From contig NZ_WWCU01000024.1 in assembly GCF_009857595.1 (NCBI RefSeq), positions 1 to 64,000 of the forward strand: a stretch of DNA of 64,000 nucleotides. Direction: 5' to 3'. Below the pieces are notes generated by a model that saw only the letters and a list, made by a program, of their open reading frames with translations, searched no databases and was not told where the DNA came from. A program made the translations under genes and the position numbers. Positions 24,706 through 33,739 of the stretch are shown here, one piece after another (the first letter of the stretch is position 1; every line of letters begins with the position of its first letter). This DNA is from Pseudoduganella aquatica (GTDB taxonomy: Bacteria; Pseudomonadota; Gammaproteobacteria; Burkholderiales; Burkholderiaceae_D).

Positions 24706-26814
24706 ATGAACCAGACCCTGTTAATTGAACTGCTGACCGAAGAACTGCCGCCGAAAGCGCTGGCCAAACTGGGTGCCGCTTTCGCCTCCGGCATCGTCAA
24801 CGGCCTGAAATCGCGCGACTTCCTGGAAGAAGACAGCGCCGCCACCGTGCACGCCACGCCGCGCCGCCTGGCCGTCTCCATCACCAAGGTGCGCGCCACC
24901 TCGCCGGACAAGTCGATCCGCGAAAAAGTGCTGCCGGTGCCGGTGGCGCTGGACAAGGACGGCAACCCGAGCGCGCCGCTGGCCAAGAAGCTGGCCGCGC
25001 TGGGCTTCCCCGACCTGACCGTGGCCGACCTGGAACGAGCGCAGGACGGCAAGGCCGAGAGCTTCTTCTACACCTACACCGCGCCGGGCTCGCAGCTGCT
25101 GGCCGGCGCGCAGGCCGCGCTGGAAGAATCCGTGGCCAAGCTGCCGATTCCCAAAGTAATGAGCTACCAGCGTCCGGACGGCAGCACCGTGCAGTTCGTG
25201 CGCCCCGCGCACAGCCTGATCGCGCTGCATGGCGCCGACGTGCTGCCTTTGACGCTGCTGGGCCTGACCGCGTCCAACGTGACCGAAGGCCACCGCTTCC
25301 TGACCGCACCCGGCGCGCGCAATGTAACCGTGGCCAATGCCGACGCGTACGCGTCCGTGCTGGCCGAACAGGGCAAGGTTGTGCCGGGCGTGGAAGCGCG
25401 CAAGGAAAAGATCCGCGCCTCGCTGCTGGAAAAGGCCGGCGCCGACCAGGTGCTGATGCCTGAATCGCTGCTGGACGAAGTGACCGCGCTGGTGGAATGG
25501 CCGGTGGTGTACGAGTGCCGCTTCGAGGAAGAGTTCCTCGCCGTGCCGCAGGAATGCCTGATCCTGACCATGCAGACCAACCAGAAATACTTCGCGCTGA
25601 CCGACGCGGCGGGCAAGCTGCGTTCGCGCTTCCTGATCGTGTCCAACATCGAAACCGGCACGCCGGACGCCATCATCGGCGGCAACGAGCGCGTGGTGCG
25701 CCCGCGCCTGTCCGACGCCAAGTTCTTCTTCGAGCAGGACAAGAAGAAGACCCTGGAATCGCGCCTGCCGCTGCTGAAGAACGTGGTCTACCACAACAAG
25801 CTGGGCACGCAAGCCGAGCGCAGCGAGCGCGTGACCGCGCTGGCCGGCGCCATCGCGGGCAAGCTGGGGGCGGACGTGGCCCTGACCGAGCGCGCAGCGC
25901 GCCTGTCCAAGGCCGACCTGCTGACCGACATGGTGGGCGAGTTCCCTGAGCTGCAAGGCATCATGGGCACCTACTACGCGCGCCACGACGGCGAGCATGA
26001 AGACGTGGCGCTGGCCGCTTCCGAGCACTACCAGCCGCGCTTCGCGGGCGACGCCCTGCCAGCCACCGCCACCGGCACCGCCGTGGCCCTGGCCGACAAG
26101 CTGGAAACCCTGGTGGGCATCTGGGCCATCGGCCTGGCGCCGACCGGCGACAAGGACCCGTTCGCGCTGCGCCGCCACGCCCTTGGCGTGCTGCGCATGC
26201 TGATCGAGAAGCGTTTGCCGCTGTCGATTTCCGGCCTGCTGGCCGACGCCGCCAGGCAGTTCGCTTCCGTGGCCGGCTTCAAGGATCCAACCGCCGACGT
26301 GGCAGCCTTCATGCTGGACCGCCTGCGCGGCATCCTGCGCGAGCGCGGCTTCACGCCGAACGAGATCGAAGCCGTGGTTGCGCAAAATCCGGACCGCCTG
26401 GACGACATCGTGCAGCGCCTGGAGGCCGTGCAGGCCTTCGCCGCGCTGCCGGAATCGGCCTCGCTGGCCGGCGCCAACAAGCGCATCACCAACATCCTCA
26501 AGAAGAACGAAGAAGCCCTGGCGCAAACCGGCGGCGCGGGCATCAATGCCGCCCTGCTGCAGGACGCCGCCGAGAAGAGCCTGCACGCCGCCATCGTGCG
26601 CGTGCAGCCGGAAGTGGACGCCGCCTTCGCAAAAGGCGACTTCGCCGGTACGCTGAAAACGCTGGCCCAGCTGCGCGACGACGTGGACGCCTTCTTCAAC
26701 GACGTGATGGTGATGGCCGAGGATGTCGCCCTGCGCAACAACCGCCTGGCGCTGCTGTCCTCGCTGCACGGCATGATGAACCGCGTGGCCGACATCTCGA
26801 AACTGGCGGCATAA
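24706..26814 (+). CDS. glyS: Glycyl-tRNA synthetase beta subunit
   Basis: tRNA-recognition subunit of glycyl-tRNA synthetase, 702 residues. It starts MNQTLLIELLTEELPPKAL, contains the conserved NETPDA-like block (here IETGTPDAIIGGNERVVRPR) and an HD-like central domain, and ends with the anticodon-binding DALR-type helical domain (DDVDAFFNDVMVMAEDV). Directly follows glyQ and precedes gmhB with almost no gap. Confidence 0.97.
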   Translation: MNQTLLIELLTEELPPKALAKLGAAFASGIVNGLKSRDFLEEDSAATVHATPRRLAVSITKVRATSPDKSIREKVLPVPVALDKDGNPSAPLAKKLAALGFPDLTVADLERAQDGKAESFFYTYTAPGSQLLAGAQAALEESVAKLPIPKVMSYQRPDGSTVQFVRPAHSLIALHGADVLPLTLLGLTASNVTEGHRFLTAPGARNVTVANADAYASVLAEQGKVVPGVEARKEKIRASLLEKAGADQVLMPESLLDEVTALVEWPVVYECRFEEEFLAVPQECLILTMQTNQKYFALTDAAGKLRSRFLIVSNIETGTPDAIIGGNERVVRPRLSDAKFFFEQDKKKTLESRLPLLKNVVYHNKLGTQAERSERVTALAGAIAGKLGADVALTERAARLSKADLLTDMVGEFPELQGIMGTYYARHDGEHEDVALAASEHYQPRFAGDALPATATGTAVALADKLETLVGIWAIGLAPTGDKDPFALRRHALGVLRMLIEKRLPLSISGLLADAARQFASVAGFKDPTADVAAFMLDRLRGILRERGFTPNEIEAVVAQNPDRLDDIVQRLEAVQAFAALPESASLAGANKRITNILKKNEEALAQTGGAGINAALLQDAAEKSLHAAIVRVQPEVDAAFAKGDFAGTLKTLAQLRDDVDAFFNDVMVMAEDVALRNNRLALLSSLHGMMNRVADISKLAA

Positions 26815-26815
26815 G

Positions 26816-27379
26816 ATGGGCGTCGCGATGAAGCTGATCATCCTTGATCGGGACGGCGTGATCAACCATGATTCGCCGGACTTCATCAAGTCGCCCGCCG
26901 AGTGGATCCCGGTGCCGGGATCGCTGGAGGCCATCGCCCGCCTGAACCAGGCGGGCTACCGCGTGGTGGTGGCGTCCAACCAGTCCGGCATCGCGCGCGA
27001 GTACTTCGACATGACGGTGCTCAACGCCATCCACCAGAAGATGCACATGCTGGCGCAGCAGGTGGGCGCCGAGATCGAGGCGATTTTCTTCTGCCCGCAC
27101 GCGGCGGCGGACAATTGCGACTGCCGCAAGCCCAAGCCGGGCATGTTCGCCGAGATCTCCAAGCGCTACAACGTCAACCTGAAAGGCGTGCCCACCGTGG
27201 GCGATTCGCTGCGCGACCTGCAGGCCGGATTCATCAGCGGCTGCGCGCCCTACCTGGTGTTGACCGGAAAAGGTGAAAAAACCAATGCCACGGGCGGCCT
27301 GCCACCCGGTACAATGGTCTTCGCCAACCTGGCGGCCATGGTGGACCATTTGCTGAAATCCCCCGCCGCCGCCAACTGA
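26816..27379 (+). CDS. gmhB: D-glycero-beta-D-manno-heptose 1,7-bisphosphate 7-phosphatase
   Basis: HAD phosphatase making heptose 1-phosphate for LPS core, 187 residues. The nucleophile motif is LDRDGVINHD, motif II is SNQSGIAREYF and the structural zinc site spans CPHAAADNCDCRKPKPG. The ATG at 26816 and the in-frame ATG at 26828 are both possible; the second starts exactly at the conserved MKLIILDRDG. Product feeds heptosyltransferase WaaC, whose gene is also in this window. Placed between glyS and plsC. Confidence 0.93.
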   Translation: MGVAMKLIILDRDGVINHDSPDFIKSPAEWIPVPGSLEAIARLNQAGYRVVVASNQSGIAREYFDMTVLNAIHQKMHMLAQQVGAEIEAIFFCPHAAADNCDCRKPKPGMFAEISKRYNVNLKGVPTVGDSLRDLQAGFISGCAPYLVLTGKGEKTNATGGLPPGTMVFANLAAMVDHLLKSPAAAN

Positions 27380-27399
27380 TTTGATTTTGGAGTATCGCA

Positions 27400-28140
27400 T
27401 TGGGTAAGCCTGTACTGTTTCTGCGTTCCTTGATATTCGCCGTCGTCATGGCGATCGCCACCATCATCTGGTGCGTCGTCTGCATGCTGGCAACGCCGCT
27501 ACCGTATGCCAAGCGCTACTTCGTGGTCTCGCGCTGGAATGTGTTCGTCATCTGGTGCGCCAAGGTCATTTGCGGCATCGAATACGAAATCAAGGGCTGG
27601 GAAAACTTCCCGGACGCGCCGGCCGTGGTGCTGTCCAAGCACCAGTCGGCGTGGGAGACCATCTTCCTGCTGTGCAGCCTGCCGCGCCCGCTGGTGTTCG
27701 TGTTCAAGAAAGAGATCCTCTACATTCCCTTCTTCGGCTGGGGCATCGCCGCGCTGCGCATGATTCCCATCGACCGCAAGCAGGGCAAGAACGCCTTCAA
27801 GCAGGTGGTCGCGCACGGCAAGCGCCGCCTGAAGGCAGGCCTGTGGATTATCATGTTCCCGGAAGGCACCCGCATCCCGGTGGGCCAGACCGGCAAGTAC
27901 AAGAGCGGCGGCACGCGCCTGGCGATCGAGACCGGCGCCATGGTGGTGCCGATCGCGCTGAACTCGGGCGAATGCTGGCCCAAGAATTCATTTATCAAAA
28001 AGCCCGGCAAGGTGACGGTCTCCGTCGGCAAGCCGATTTCCTCGGAAGGACGCAGTCCGGACGAGCTGATGGAGCAGGTGGAACAGTGGATAGAATCAGA
28101 AATGCGCGTCATTTCGCCCCACGCCTACAGCGCTGGCTAG
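27400..28140 (+). CDS. plsC: 1-acyl-sn-glycerol-3-phosphate acyltransferase (PlsC type)
   Basis: A 246-residue membrane-bound acyltransferase making phosphatidic acid. An N-terminal helix (6-28) is followed by the acyltransferase motifs SKHQSAWETIF (HxxxxE variant of the NHxxxxD site), the FKKEILYIPFFGW block and FPEGTRIPVG. Start is TTG at 27400 with TTGGAG about 9 bases upstream. The 3' end overlaps the metallopeptidase gene by 55 bases in another frame. Confidence 0.9.
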   Translation: MGKPVLFLRSLIFAVVMAIATIIWCVVCMLATPLPYAKRYFVVSRWNVFVIWCAKVICGIEYEIKGWENFPDAPAVVLSKHQSAWETIFLLCSLPRPLVFVFKKEILYIPFFGWGIAALRMIPIDRKQGKNAFKQVVAHGKRRLKAGLWIIMFPEGTRIPVGQTGKYKSGGTRLAIETGAMVVPIALNSGECWPKNSFIKKPGKVTVSVGKPISSEGRSPDELMEQVEQWIESEMRVISPHAYSAG

Positions 28141-29270
28141 ACGACCTGGCCACCGCCGCCAGGCCGGCCGCCAAGGCCGACGAGGGGCAGCTTGACCTGT
28201 TCGGAGAAAGCACGCCGGGCGCCGCATCGCGTCCTGCCGGTCCCGCCGCCAATGCGGCGGTGATGCATCCGCCGTCGTCCCCCATGCCCGTCCCCGCACC
28301 GTCCACCTGGCAGGCGCCGCGCCCCGCCATTGCCACACCCGCGACACCTGCTGCTTCACCCGCCGCCGCATCCCCAGCAACACCAGCCGCTCCGCCCTTC
28401 CCGACCGTTCCTGTTTCAAGGCCTGATCCTTCGGCTAACGGCGACGCGCATGCGCCGCCGAGCGCCAATCTGCTGCGCCCGCCGCCCGTGCCGGTGCCTG
28501 TGCGCGCGCCCGAGCCGCCAGCGCCGCCGGTGGACGCGCTGCCGCGCCGCCAGCTGCTGGTGGGCCAGTTCATCCTGGAATACACGCTGCGCCGCTCCAC
28601 GCGCCGCTCCATCGGCTTCATGATCGACGACGACGGCCTGCGCGTGACCGCGCCCAAGCGCGTCAGCGTGGCCGAAATCGACAACGCCATCCGCGCCAAG
28701 CAGCACTGGATCATCACCAAGCTCGATGAACGGCGCGAACGGCGCGCGGCGCGGCTGGAAAAGCCGCCGGTGGCGTGGGAAGACGGCGCCGTGCTACCCT
28801 ACCTGGGCGGCGAATTGAAACTGCGCCTGTACACGGCCACCCGCAACCGCACCGACTACAACGCCGACACGCGCGAGCTGCATATGGGGCTGGTGCAGGG
28901 CGCCACGGAGACCCTGCTCAAGGAGCGCGTGCGCGCATGGATGCAGCAGCAGGCCAAGGTGCTGTTCGAGCAGCGCCTGGACCTGTATGCGGCGCGGCTG
29001 GGGGTGGAATACAGCGCCTTCGCACTGACCTCGGCCGGCACGCGCTGGGGCTCCTGCACGGCGCAGCGCGTGATCCGCCTGAACTGGCGCCTGATCCACT
29101 TCTCGCTGCCGCTGATCGACTACGTGGTGGCGCACGAGTTGGCGCACATCCTGGAAATGAACCACAGCCCGCAATTCTGGGCCGCCGTCGGCCGCATCTA
29201 CCCCGCCTACGACGAAGCCAAGTCCCTGCTGCGCAAGCGCGCGCAGGAACTGCCCACGCTGTTCAACTAA
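28086..29270 (+). CDS. SprT/YgjP-like zinc metallopeptidase (DUF45)
   Basis: A 394-residue protein: a short basic start, a long Pro/Ala-rich linker (about 40-145), then a YgjP/SprT-like domain with AHELAHILEMNHSPQFW, giving His350, Glu351 and His354 as the zinc/catalytic site. GTG at 28086 was chosen as the likely start because it begins MDRIRNARHFAPRLQRWLDD in phase with the domain; an ATG at 28263 within the linker is the alternative. The low-complexity linker makes it longer than typical 240-290 residue relatives. Substrate unknown. Confidence 0.85.
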   Translation: MDRIRNARHFAPRLQRWLDDLATAARPAAKADEGQLDLFGESTPGAASRPAGPAANAAVMHPPSSPMPVPAPSTWQAPRPAIATPATPAASPAAASPATPAAPPFPTVPVSRPDPSANGDAHAPPSANLLRPPPVPVPVRAPEPPAPPVDALPRRQLLVGQFILEYTLRRSTRRSIGFMIDDDGLRVTAPKRVSVAEIDNAIRAKQHWIITKLDERRERRAARLEKPPVAWEDGAVLPYLGGELKLRLYTATRNRTDYNADTRELHMGLVQGATETLLKERVRAWMQQQAKVLFEQRLDLYAARLGVEYSAFALTSAGTRWGSCTAQRVIRLNWRLIHFSLPLIDYVVAHELAHILEMNHSPQFWAAVGRIYPAYDEAKSLLRKRAQELPTLFN

Positions 29271-29282
29271 GCTGGCGAGCGC

Positions 29283-29537
29283 CTAGCAGGCGCACGATTT
29301 CGAGGATCTGAAGCTTGGCCTAAGGCGATAAACCAGGATGAGGTTGGGCGTGACGACGTACTCGCGCGTCGCTTTCACCCGCCCTTTGCGTCCAAGCTCC
29401 GGGCTACCAGCCAGCAGTGCAACTGCGCGTGAAATTTCCACATCGACGTGCAAAGCGCCCTGAGGGCTAAGCGCTGCAATGAAATCGAAAAGCTTTTCGC
29501 GGTCCCGCACTGCCTTTGCTCGCCAGCGCGGAACCAT
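29283..29537 (-). CDS. RelE/ParE-family toxin, C terminus apparently frameshifted
   Basis: The 84-residue frame has the ParE-type fold signs: helices in RDREKLFDFIAALSPQGALH, then GRKGRVKATREYVVTPN and the strand LILVYRLRP. After residue about 72 the reading becomes SFRSSKSCAC. In the next frame the same DNA reads LQILEIVRLLGARQLS, which is the conserved final strand of this family, ending at 29263. A one-base loss near 29313 explains this. The encoded toxin may be inactive. It is 3 bases after its antitoxin gene. Confidence 0.7.
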   Translation of the reverse strand: MVPRWRAKAVRDREKLFDFIAALSPQGALHVDVEISRAVALLAGSPELGRKGRVKATREYVVTPNLILVYRLRPSFRSSKSCAC

Positions 29538-29540
29538 AGC

Positions 29541-29939
29541 TTAGCCTCCGGCCATCTTCCGTTTTAACGCAGCGCGCTTAGCGGCAAACTGGTCTTCCAC
29601 TTCGGAGTGGGCAATGGTAGGAGATGTATCATCCAGGGAATCCTGGACTTGCTGGCGAAACCAGGCTTCGTAAGCAGGATCGGGAGCAAAACTGGCGCCA
29701 GCAGTGTCAACGCGAAACGCGGTAATCCCCAGGCCGTGCATGCGCGCCGCAGCCGTTTCCAACGTCGGGAACAGCTGTGCGCTTCCTCCTGGTCCAGCCA
29801 GCACGCGCCGCCCGGAGTCCATCGTCACAATGAGATGCCAGCCATTTTTCCTGCCGGTCAGCGACGCTTCGCGCAACGCATCGCGCCGGATCAGTTCAAC
29901 CAGTTCTGCCTGGCTGATCGTTTCAGCAATCGTATCCAT
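29541..29939 (-). CDS. Antitoxin, ParC-family partition-associated type
   Basis: A 132-residue protein that precedes the ParE-like toxin gene by 3 bases, the usual order of a type II toxin-antitoxin pair. Start MDTIAETISQAELVELIRRD is followed by ALREASLTGRKNGWHLIVTM and a C-terminal helix ending in a lysine/arginine-rich tail. It resembles proteins annotated ParC-family partition-associated in plasmids and chromosomes of beta/gammaproteobacteria. If the toxin is broken, this gene may persist as a solitary antitoxin. Confidence 0.7.
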   Translation of the reverse strand: MDTIAETISQAELVELIRRDALREASLTGRKNGWHLIVTMDSGRRVLAGPGGSAQLFPTLETAAARMHGLGITAFRVDTAGASFAPDPAYEAWFRQQVQDSLDDTSPTIAHSEVEDQFAAKRAALKRKMAGG

Positions 29940-30007
29940 TGGCTCTCCCGCCTTGGCGCTTTAGGTTTCGAGTATAGCAAACGGCATGCATACCGCTTCG
30001 ACGTGCA

Positions 30008-30613
30008 TCAAAGCCAGCCCGCGTCGCGGGCGAGGCGGAAGGCTTCGACGCGGTTGCCGGCGTTGAGCTTGCTGATGGCTTCGGACAGGTAGTTGCGCAC
30101 CGTGCCTTCGGACAGGTGCAGCTGGCGCGCGATCTCGGCGCCGCTACGGCCTTCGCCGGCCAGCCGCAGCACCTGCCGCTCCCGTTCACTCAGCGGATCC
30201 TCGCCGCCGCTCCAGCTTTCCAGCGCCAGCTCGGGCGCGATCGCGCGTCCGCCTTCGTGCACGCTGCGGATGGCGGCGGCCAGCGTTTCGGCCGGGGCGT
30301 CTTTCAGCAAATAGCCGCGCACACCGGCCGCCATGGCGCGCCGCAAATAACCCGAGCGCGCGAAAGTGGTGACGATGACGACCTTGGTGGCGGCGCCCTG
30401 ATCGCGCAGCGCGGCGGCCAGCTCCAGCCCCGTCATCAGCGGCATTTCGATATCGGTCAGCACCACGTCCGGCTTGAGCGTGCCGCACAGCGCCAGCGCT
30501 TCCTGGCCGTTGCGGGCCTGGCCCACCACTTCCAGGTCGTCCTCCAGGCGCAGCAGCGCGGCCAGGGCGCCCAGCAGCAAGGCTTGGTCTTCGGCGATCA
30601 GCACACGTATCAT
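30008..30613 (-). CDS. NarL/DesR-type response regulator
   Basis: A 201-residue regulator: receiver domain with phospho-acceptor Asp54 in VVLTDIEMPLMTGLEL and Lys in LLKDAPAE, and a C-terminal LuxR-type HTH (LSERERQVLRLAGEGRSGAE, then LSEGTVRNYLSEAISKL). ATG 30613 is chosen because GGGAG lies 7 bases before it; the in-frame ATG two codons upstream is too close to that site. It lies 49 bases after its cognate kinase gene. Sequence and pairing resemble DesR/LiaR systems; the signal is unknown. Confidence 0.92.
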   Translation of the reverse strand: MIRVLIAEDQALLLGALAALLRLEDDLEVVGQARNGQEALALCGTLKPDVVLTDIEMPLMTGLELAAALRDQGAATKVVIVTTFARSGYLRRAMAAGVRGYLLKDAPAETLAAAIRSVHEGGRAIAPELALESWSGGEDPLSERERQVLRLAGEGRSGAEIARQLHLSEGTVRNYLSEAISKLNAGNRVEAFRLARDAGWL

Positions 30614-30662
30614 GCGCATGCTCCCGGCGGCGTTGCCGGACCTGCGGGGTTCAACATCACTA

Positions 30663-31781
30663 TCACGGTTTTCCTCCTTGCGCAGCGCGCTCCATTGGCA
30701 GCCGCAGCTCCAGCGACATGCCCTGTTCAAACTGCATGCCCAGCCAGCCGCCCAGCTGCGCCACGCGTTCCTGCATGCCGCGCAAGCCGTTGCCCTCCAC
30801 TACCGCCCCGGCCTGCGCCGCCTTGCCGTTGTCGCTGATGCGGAACACGATCAGCCCGCCCTGCATGCCCAGGCTGACTTCGCAGTGCGTGGCCCCGGCG
30901 TGGCGCAGGATGTTGGTGACCGCTTCGCGCAAGGCCAGCGCCAGCACGTTCTCCGCCGTGGCGGGCATGGCCAGCGACGGCGCGTCCGCATGCAGCGTTA
31001 CGCCCGCTGCGGACAGCGCGGCGCGGGCGCGCTCGAGCTCGTGGGTAAAGCCGGTTTCGCGGTAGCCGCTGACGGCGCTGCGCACTTCGGCCAGCGCGTG
31101 GCGCGCGCTCGCTTCGATATCCTTGATCTCGCCGCGGCAGGCGGCGGGGTCGCGGTCCAGCAGGCGGCCCGCGAGTTCGGCCTTGAGCGTAATCAGCGAC
31201 AGGCTGTGGCCCAGCAAGTCGTGCATGTCGCGCGAAATGCGTTCGCGTTCGGCGATGCGCGCCATGTGCTCAACTTCCTCCTGCTTGAGCAGCAGCTGCT
31301 TGCGCGAGTTGCGCACCTGCGCGTCCATGATGGAGGCGATGCCCACCGGCGCGCCGGTGGCCAGCGTGGGAATGAGGAAGCTGAACGGCAGCTTCAGCGC
31401 CATCGCCAGGGCGGTGGCGGAAACCAGTATGGCCGCCAGGCAGGCGTAAGCCAGGCGCGGCTGGCCCAGGCGCGAGCACATGGCGGCGGAGAAGATGAAG
31501 AAGGTGCTCGCGCCGAAATTGAACGGCGACCATGCCACGCCCAGCGCGAAAGAGACCGCGATGAAGGGCGCAGCCTCGCGCCCGGTGTACCAGAAGCTGC
31601 CGAAATAGACCGGCACGAACAGGATCAAGGTCAGCGCCAGCAGGACAAACTCCAGCGCGTAGGCATCCACGTACAGGTACTTCCAGCCGAAGAATGCCAG
31701 CGACGCCACCCACAGGTAGGGCGCGCGCCCCACCTGGGGCGGTACCCATGGTCCTTCTATCCATCGCCGTATCAGCCGCAT
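30663..31781 (-). CDS. DesK-like sensor histidine kinase
   Basis: A 372-residue kinase with five or six N-terminal membrane helices (about 23-150), no large extracytoplasmic domain, and a HisKA_3 core: RERISRDMHDLLGHSLSLI with His187, then ALREAVTNILRHAGATHC and DNGKAAQAGAVVEGNGLRGM. This architecture matches DesK, which senses membrane state. It precedes its regulator gene by 49 bases and follows the amidohydrolase gene by 22, so the three may form one operon. Confidence 0.9.
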   Translation of the reverse strand: MRLIRRWIEGPWVPPQVGRAPYLWVASLAFFGWKYLYVDAYALEFVLLALTLILFVPVYFGSFWYTGREAAPFIAVSFALGVAWSPFNFGASTFFIFSAAMCSRLGQPRLAYACLAAILVSATALAMALKLPFSFLIPTLATGAPVGIASIMDAQVRNSRKQLLLKQEEVEHMARIAERERISRDMHDLLGHSLSLITLKAELAGRLLDRDPAACRGEIKDIEASARHALAEVRSAVSGYRETGFTHELERARAALSAAGVTLHADAPSLAMPATAENVLALALREAVTNILRHAGATHCEVSLGMQGGLIVFRISDNGKAAQAGAVVEGNGLRGMQERVAQLGGWLGMQFEQGMSLELRLPMERAAQGGKP

Positions 31782-31803
31782 GCGTTCTCCCTATCGAATA
31801 CGC

Positions 31804-33594
31804 TTATTGTGCCAGCAAGCGCACGTCGCTGATCTGGAATTGATAAGCGCCCGGCTTGGGGCCGGCGCTGAACGAGATCATGGTGATGGCCGCCGTGTCC
31901 ACGCCCTTGAAGGCGTCCAGCGCCAGGCTCACTTCGCGCCACTCCGCCTCCGCCGTGAAAGGCTGGCTGACCGGAATATTGCCGCCCTGGCTCATGATGG
32001 AGACGCCGTAGCGCTGGCCGTCGCCGCGCACGCGGAAGCGGAGCACCTTGGCGCCGCTCAGATTGGCCGCCTGCATGGGCTGCGCGCCGGGCATGAAGGC
32101 CAGCCCCGCGAAGGGATAGGCGAAGCCGGGCGCCACGCTGGCGTCCACTTGCAGCACGCCGTCCGGGCCGTCTAGCGGCTTCAGGCTGACGGTGGATTTG
32201 CCGCCCATGAAGGCGTCGTTCGATGGCATCCAGCCGGCGCCGAAGGGGCTGGCCAGCTTGTCCTTGCTGAACAGGCTGATACGGCCGTCGGCGGGCAGCA
32301 CCTGGCCCGGCGTGCCTTGCAGTTCCTGCGCCACCTTGGCGCGCTGCGCGTCGCGCAGGCCCGTCACCTGCGCGCCGTCCTTCCACACCTGGACGATGCG
32401 CCGCGTGGCGCCGATGTCGGCGCCGGGGTCGCCGTCCACCAGCAGCAGGTCGGCCTTGTAGCCTTTGGCGATGCGGCCGCGCGACGGCAGTTTGAACGCC
32501 TGCGCGGGAACCGAGGTGGCCGCCGCCAGCGCTTCGGCCGGCGTCAGCCCGGCCTGCGTGAGCGACAGCATTTCGTGGTGCAGGCTGGCGCCGTACTGCG
32601 TGCCTGCGTTGCCTGCGTCGGTGCCGGCCAGCAGCGGCACGCCCGCCTTGCGCAGCGCGGCCGTGACGGCTTTGGGCGCGGCCATCATCTGGGGCCTGGC
32701 CTGCTTGCCGTAGCCGTTGGCCAGTTCGGATTTCTGCAGCTTGTTCAGCAGCGCGGCGGCGGATGCGTCGCCGATAATGTCCGCTGCCGGCAGCCCGGCA
32801 ATGCTCTCCATGACGCTGAAAGTGGGAATGACGAAGGCCTTCTTCGCGCGCGCCAGCTTGGCGAAGCTGTCCAGGTCCTGCGGCGAAATCTGCTCGCCCA
32901 GGAACAGGTGCACCAGGCCGTCCGCGCCCGCTTCCAGCGCCGTGCGGGCGTCCGCCAAGGTGCTGATGTGGACCACGGCCAGCTTGCCGCGCTTGTGCGC
33001 CGCCTCGATCAGCGCCCTCACGGTGGCCGCATCCAGCGACTGGAAGGCGCGGCCGGGGTGGCCCGCCTCCATGACGATCTTGATGAAGTAGGAGCCTTCG
33101 GCGATGCGCGCGTCTACGAAGGCTTGCGCTTCCTCGGGCTTGGTCAGCGTGGGGATGGCCATGCCGTATTCGGTGCCGTGGCCGCCGGGCGCGGTGGCCA
33201 GCGTGCCGGCCGAGTACAGGTCCGCCTGGTCGCCGTTGCTGCCTTCGCGCATGCGGCGCGTGGCGTCCTGCATGATGGAGACGCCGGTGAACATGTCGAT
33301 CTGCGTGGTCACGCCGAACAGCAGCGGCAGTTCGAAATGGCGGTAGGCGTGGACGTGGGAATCGATCAGGCCGGGCAGCAGCGTACGGCCTTTGCCGTCG
33401 ACGATCTTGGCGCCTGCTGGCGCAGCGCCATGGAAATCGGCATCGGCGATTTTCGCGCCTTCCACCAGCACGGAGCGGCTGGCGTGCATGCGCTCGCCGT
33501 CGAACACGCGGGCATTCTGGATCAGCCAGGTGTCGGCCCAGGCGGGCGATGAGCACAAGGCGGCGAGCAGCAATAATTGATGGCGGGATTTCAT
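31804..33594 (-). CDS. Secreted amidohydrolase with C-terminal CIA30-like domain
   Basis: A 596-residue exported protein: signal peptide (1-20), amidohydrolase TIM barrel (about 22-425) with the metal ligands visible as His80 and His82 (DSHVHAYRH), Lys172 (FIKIVMEAG), His209, His229 and Asp326 (AGTDAGN). The last 165 residues (about 430-596) look like a CIA30/carbohydrate-binding-like beta domain ending QFQISDVRLLAQ. The fusion is uncommon. It probably hydrolyses a cyclic amide, peptide or similar bond in the periplasm. Tail of the gene is 22 bases from the sensor kinase gene. Confidence 0.85.
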   Translation of the reverse strand: MKSRHQLLLLAALCSSPAWADTWLIQNARVFDGERMHASRSVLVEGAKIADADFHGAAPAGAKIVDGKGRTLLPGLIDSHVHAYRHFELPLLFGVTTQIDMFTGVSIMQDATRRMREGSNGDQADLYSAGTLATAPGGHGTEYGMAIPTLTKPEEAQAFVDARIAEGSYFIKIVMEAGHPGRAFQSLDAATVRALIEAAHKRGKLAVVHISTLADARTALEAGADGLVHLFLGEQISPQDLDSFAKLARAKKAFVIPTFSVMESIAGLPAADIIGDASAAALLNKLQKSELANGYGKQARPQMMAAPKAVTAALRKAGVPLLAGTDAGNAGTQYGASLHHEMLSLTQAGLTPAEALAAATSVPAQAFKLPSRGRIAKGYKADLLLVDGDPGADIGATRRIVQVWKDGAQVTGLRDAQRAKVAQELQGTPGQVLPADGRISLFSKDKLASPFGAGWMPSNDAFMGGKSTVSLKPLDGPDGVLQVDASVAPGFAYPFAGLAFMPGAQPMQAANLSGAKVLRFRVRGDGQRYGVSIMSQGGNIPVSQPFTAEAEWREVSLALDAFKGVDTAAITMISFSAGPKPGAYQFQISDVRLLAQ

Positions 33595-33624
33595 ACTGGG
33601 TCTCCAGGTTGGTACGGACCCTGC

Positions 33625-33659
33625 GGCGGGTTACGGCCTGCCGGCCTAACCCGCCCTAC
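33625..33659 (-). repeat. REP element 9
   Basis: GGCGGGTTACGGCC arm, loop, GGCCTAACCCGCC arm, CTAC at 33656-33659. It lies in the 145-base gap between waaA and the amidohydrolase gene, both on the minus strand. Confidence 0.9.
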
Positions 33660-33739
33660 GGGGCGATGAGTGCCTCGAGTATGGATTTTTTTATATCGCC
33701 GCACCAGCGCAAACTGACACCAGTTGGGGATGACAAATG

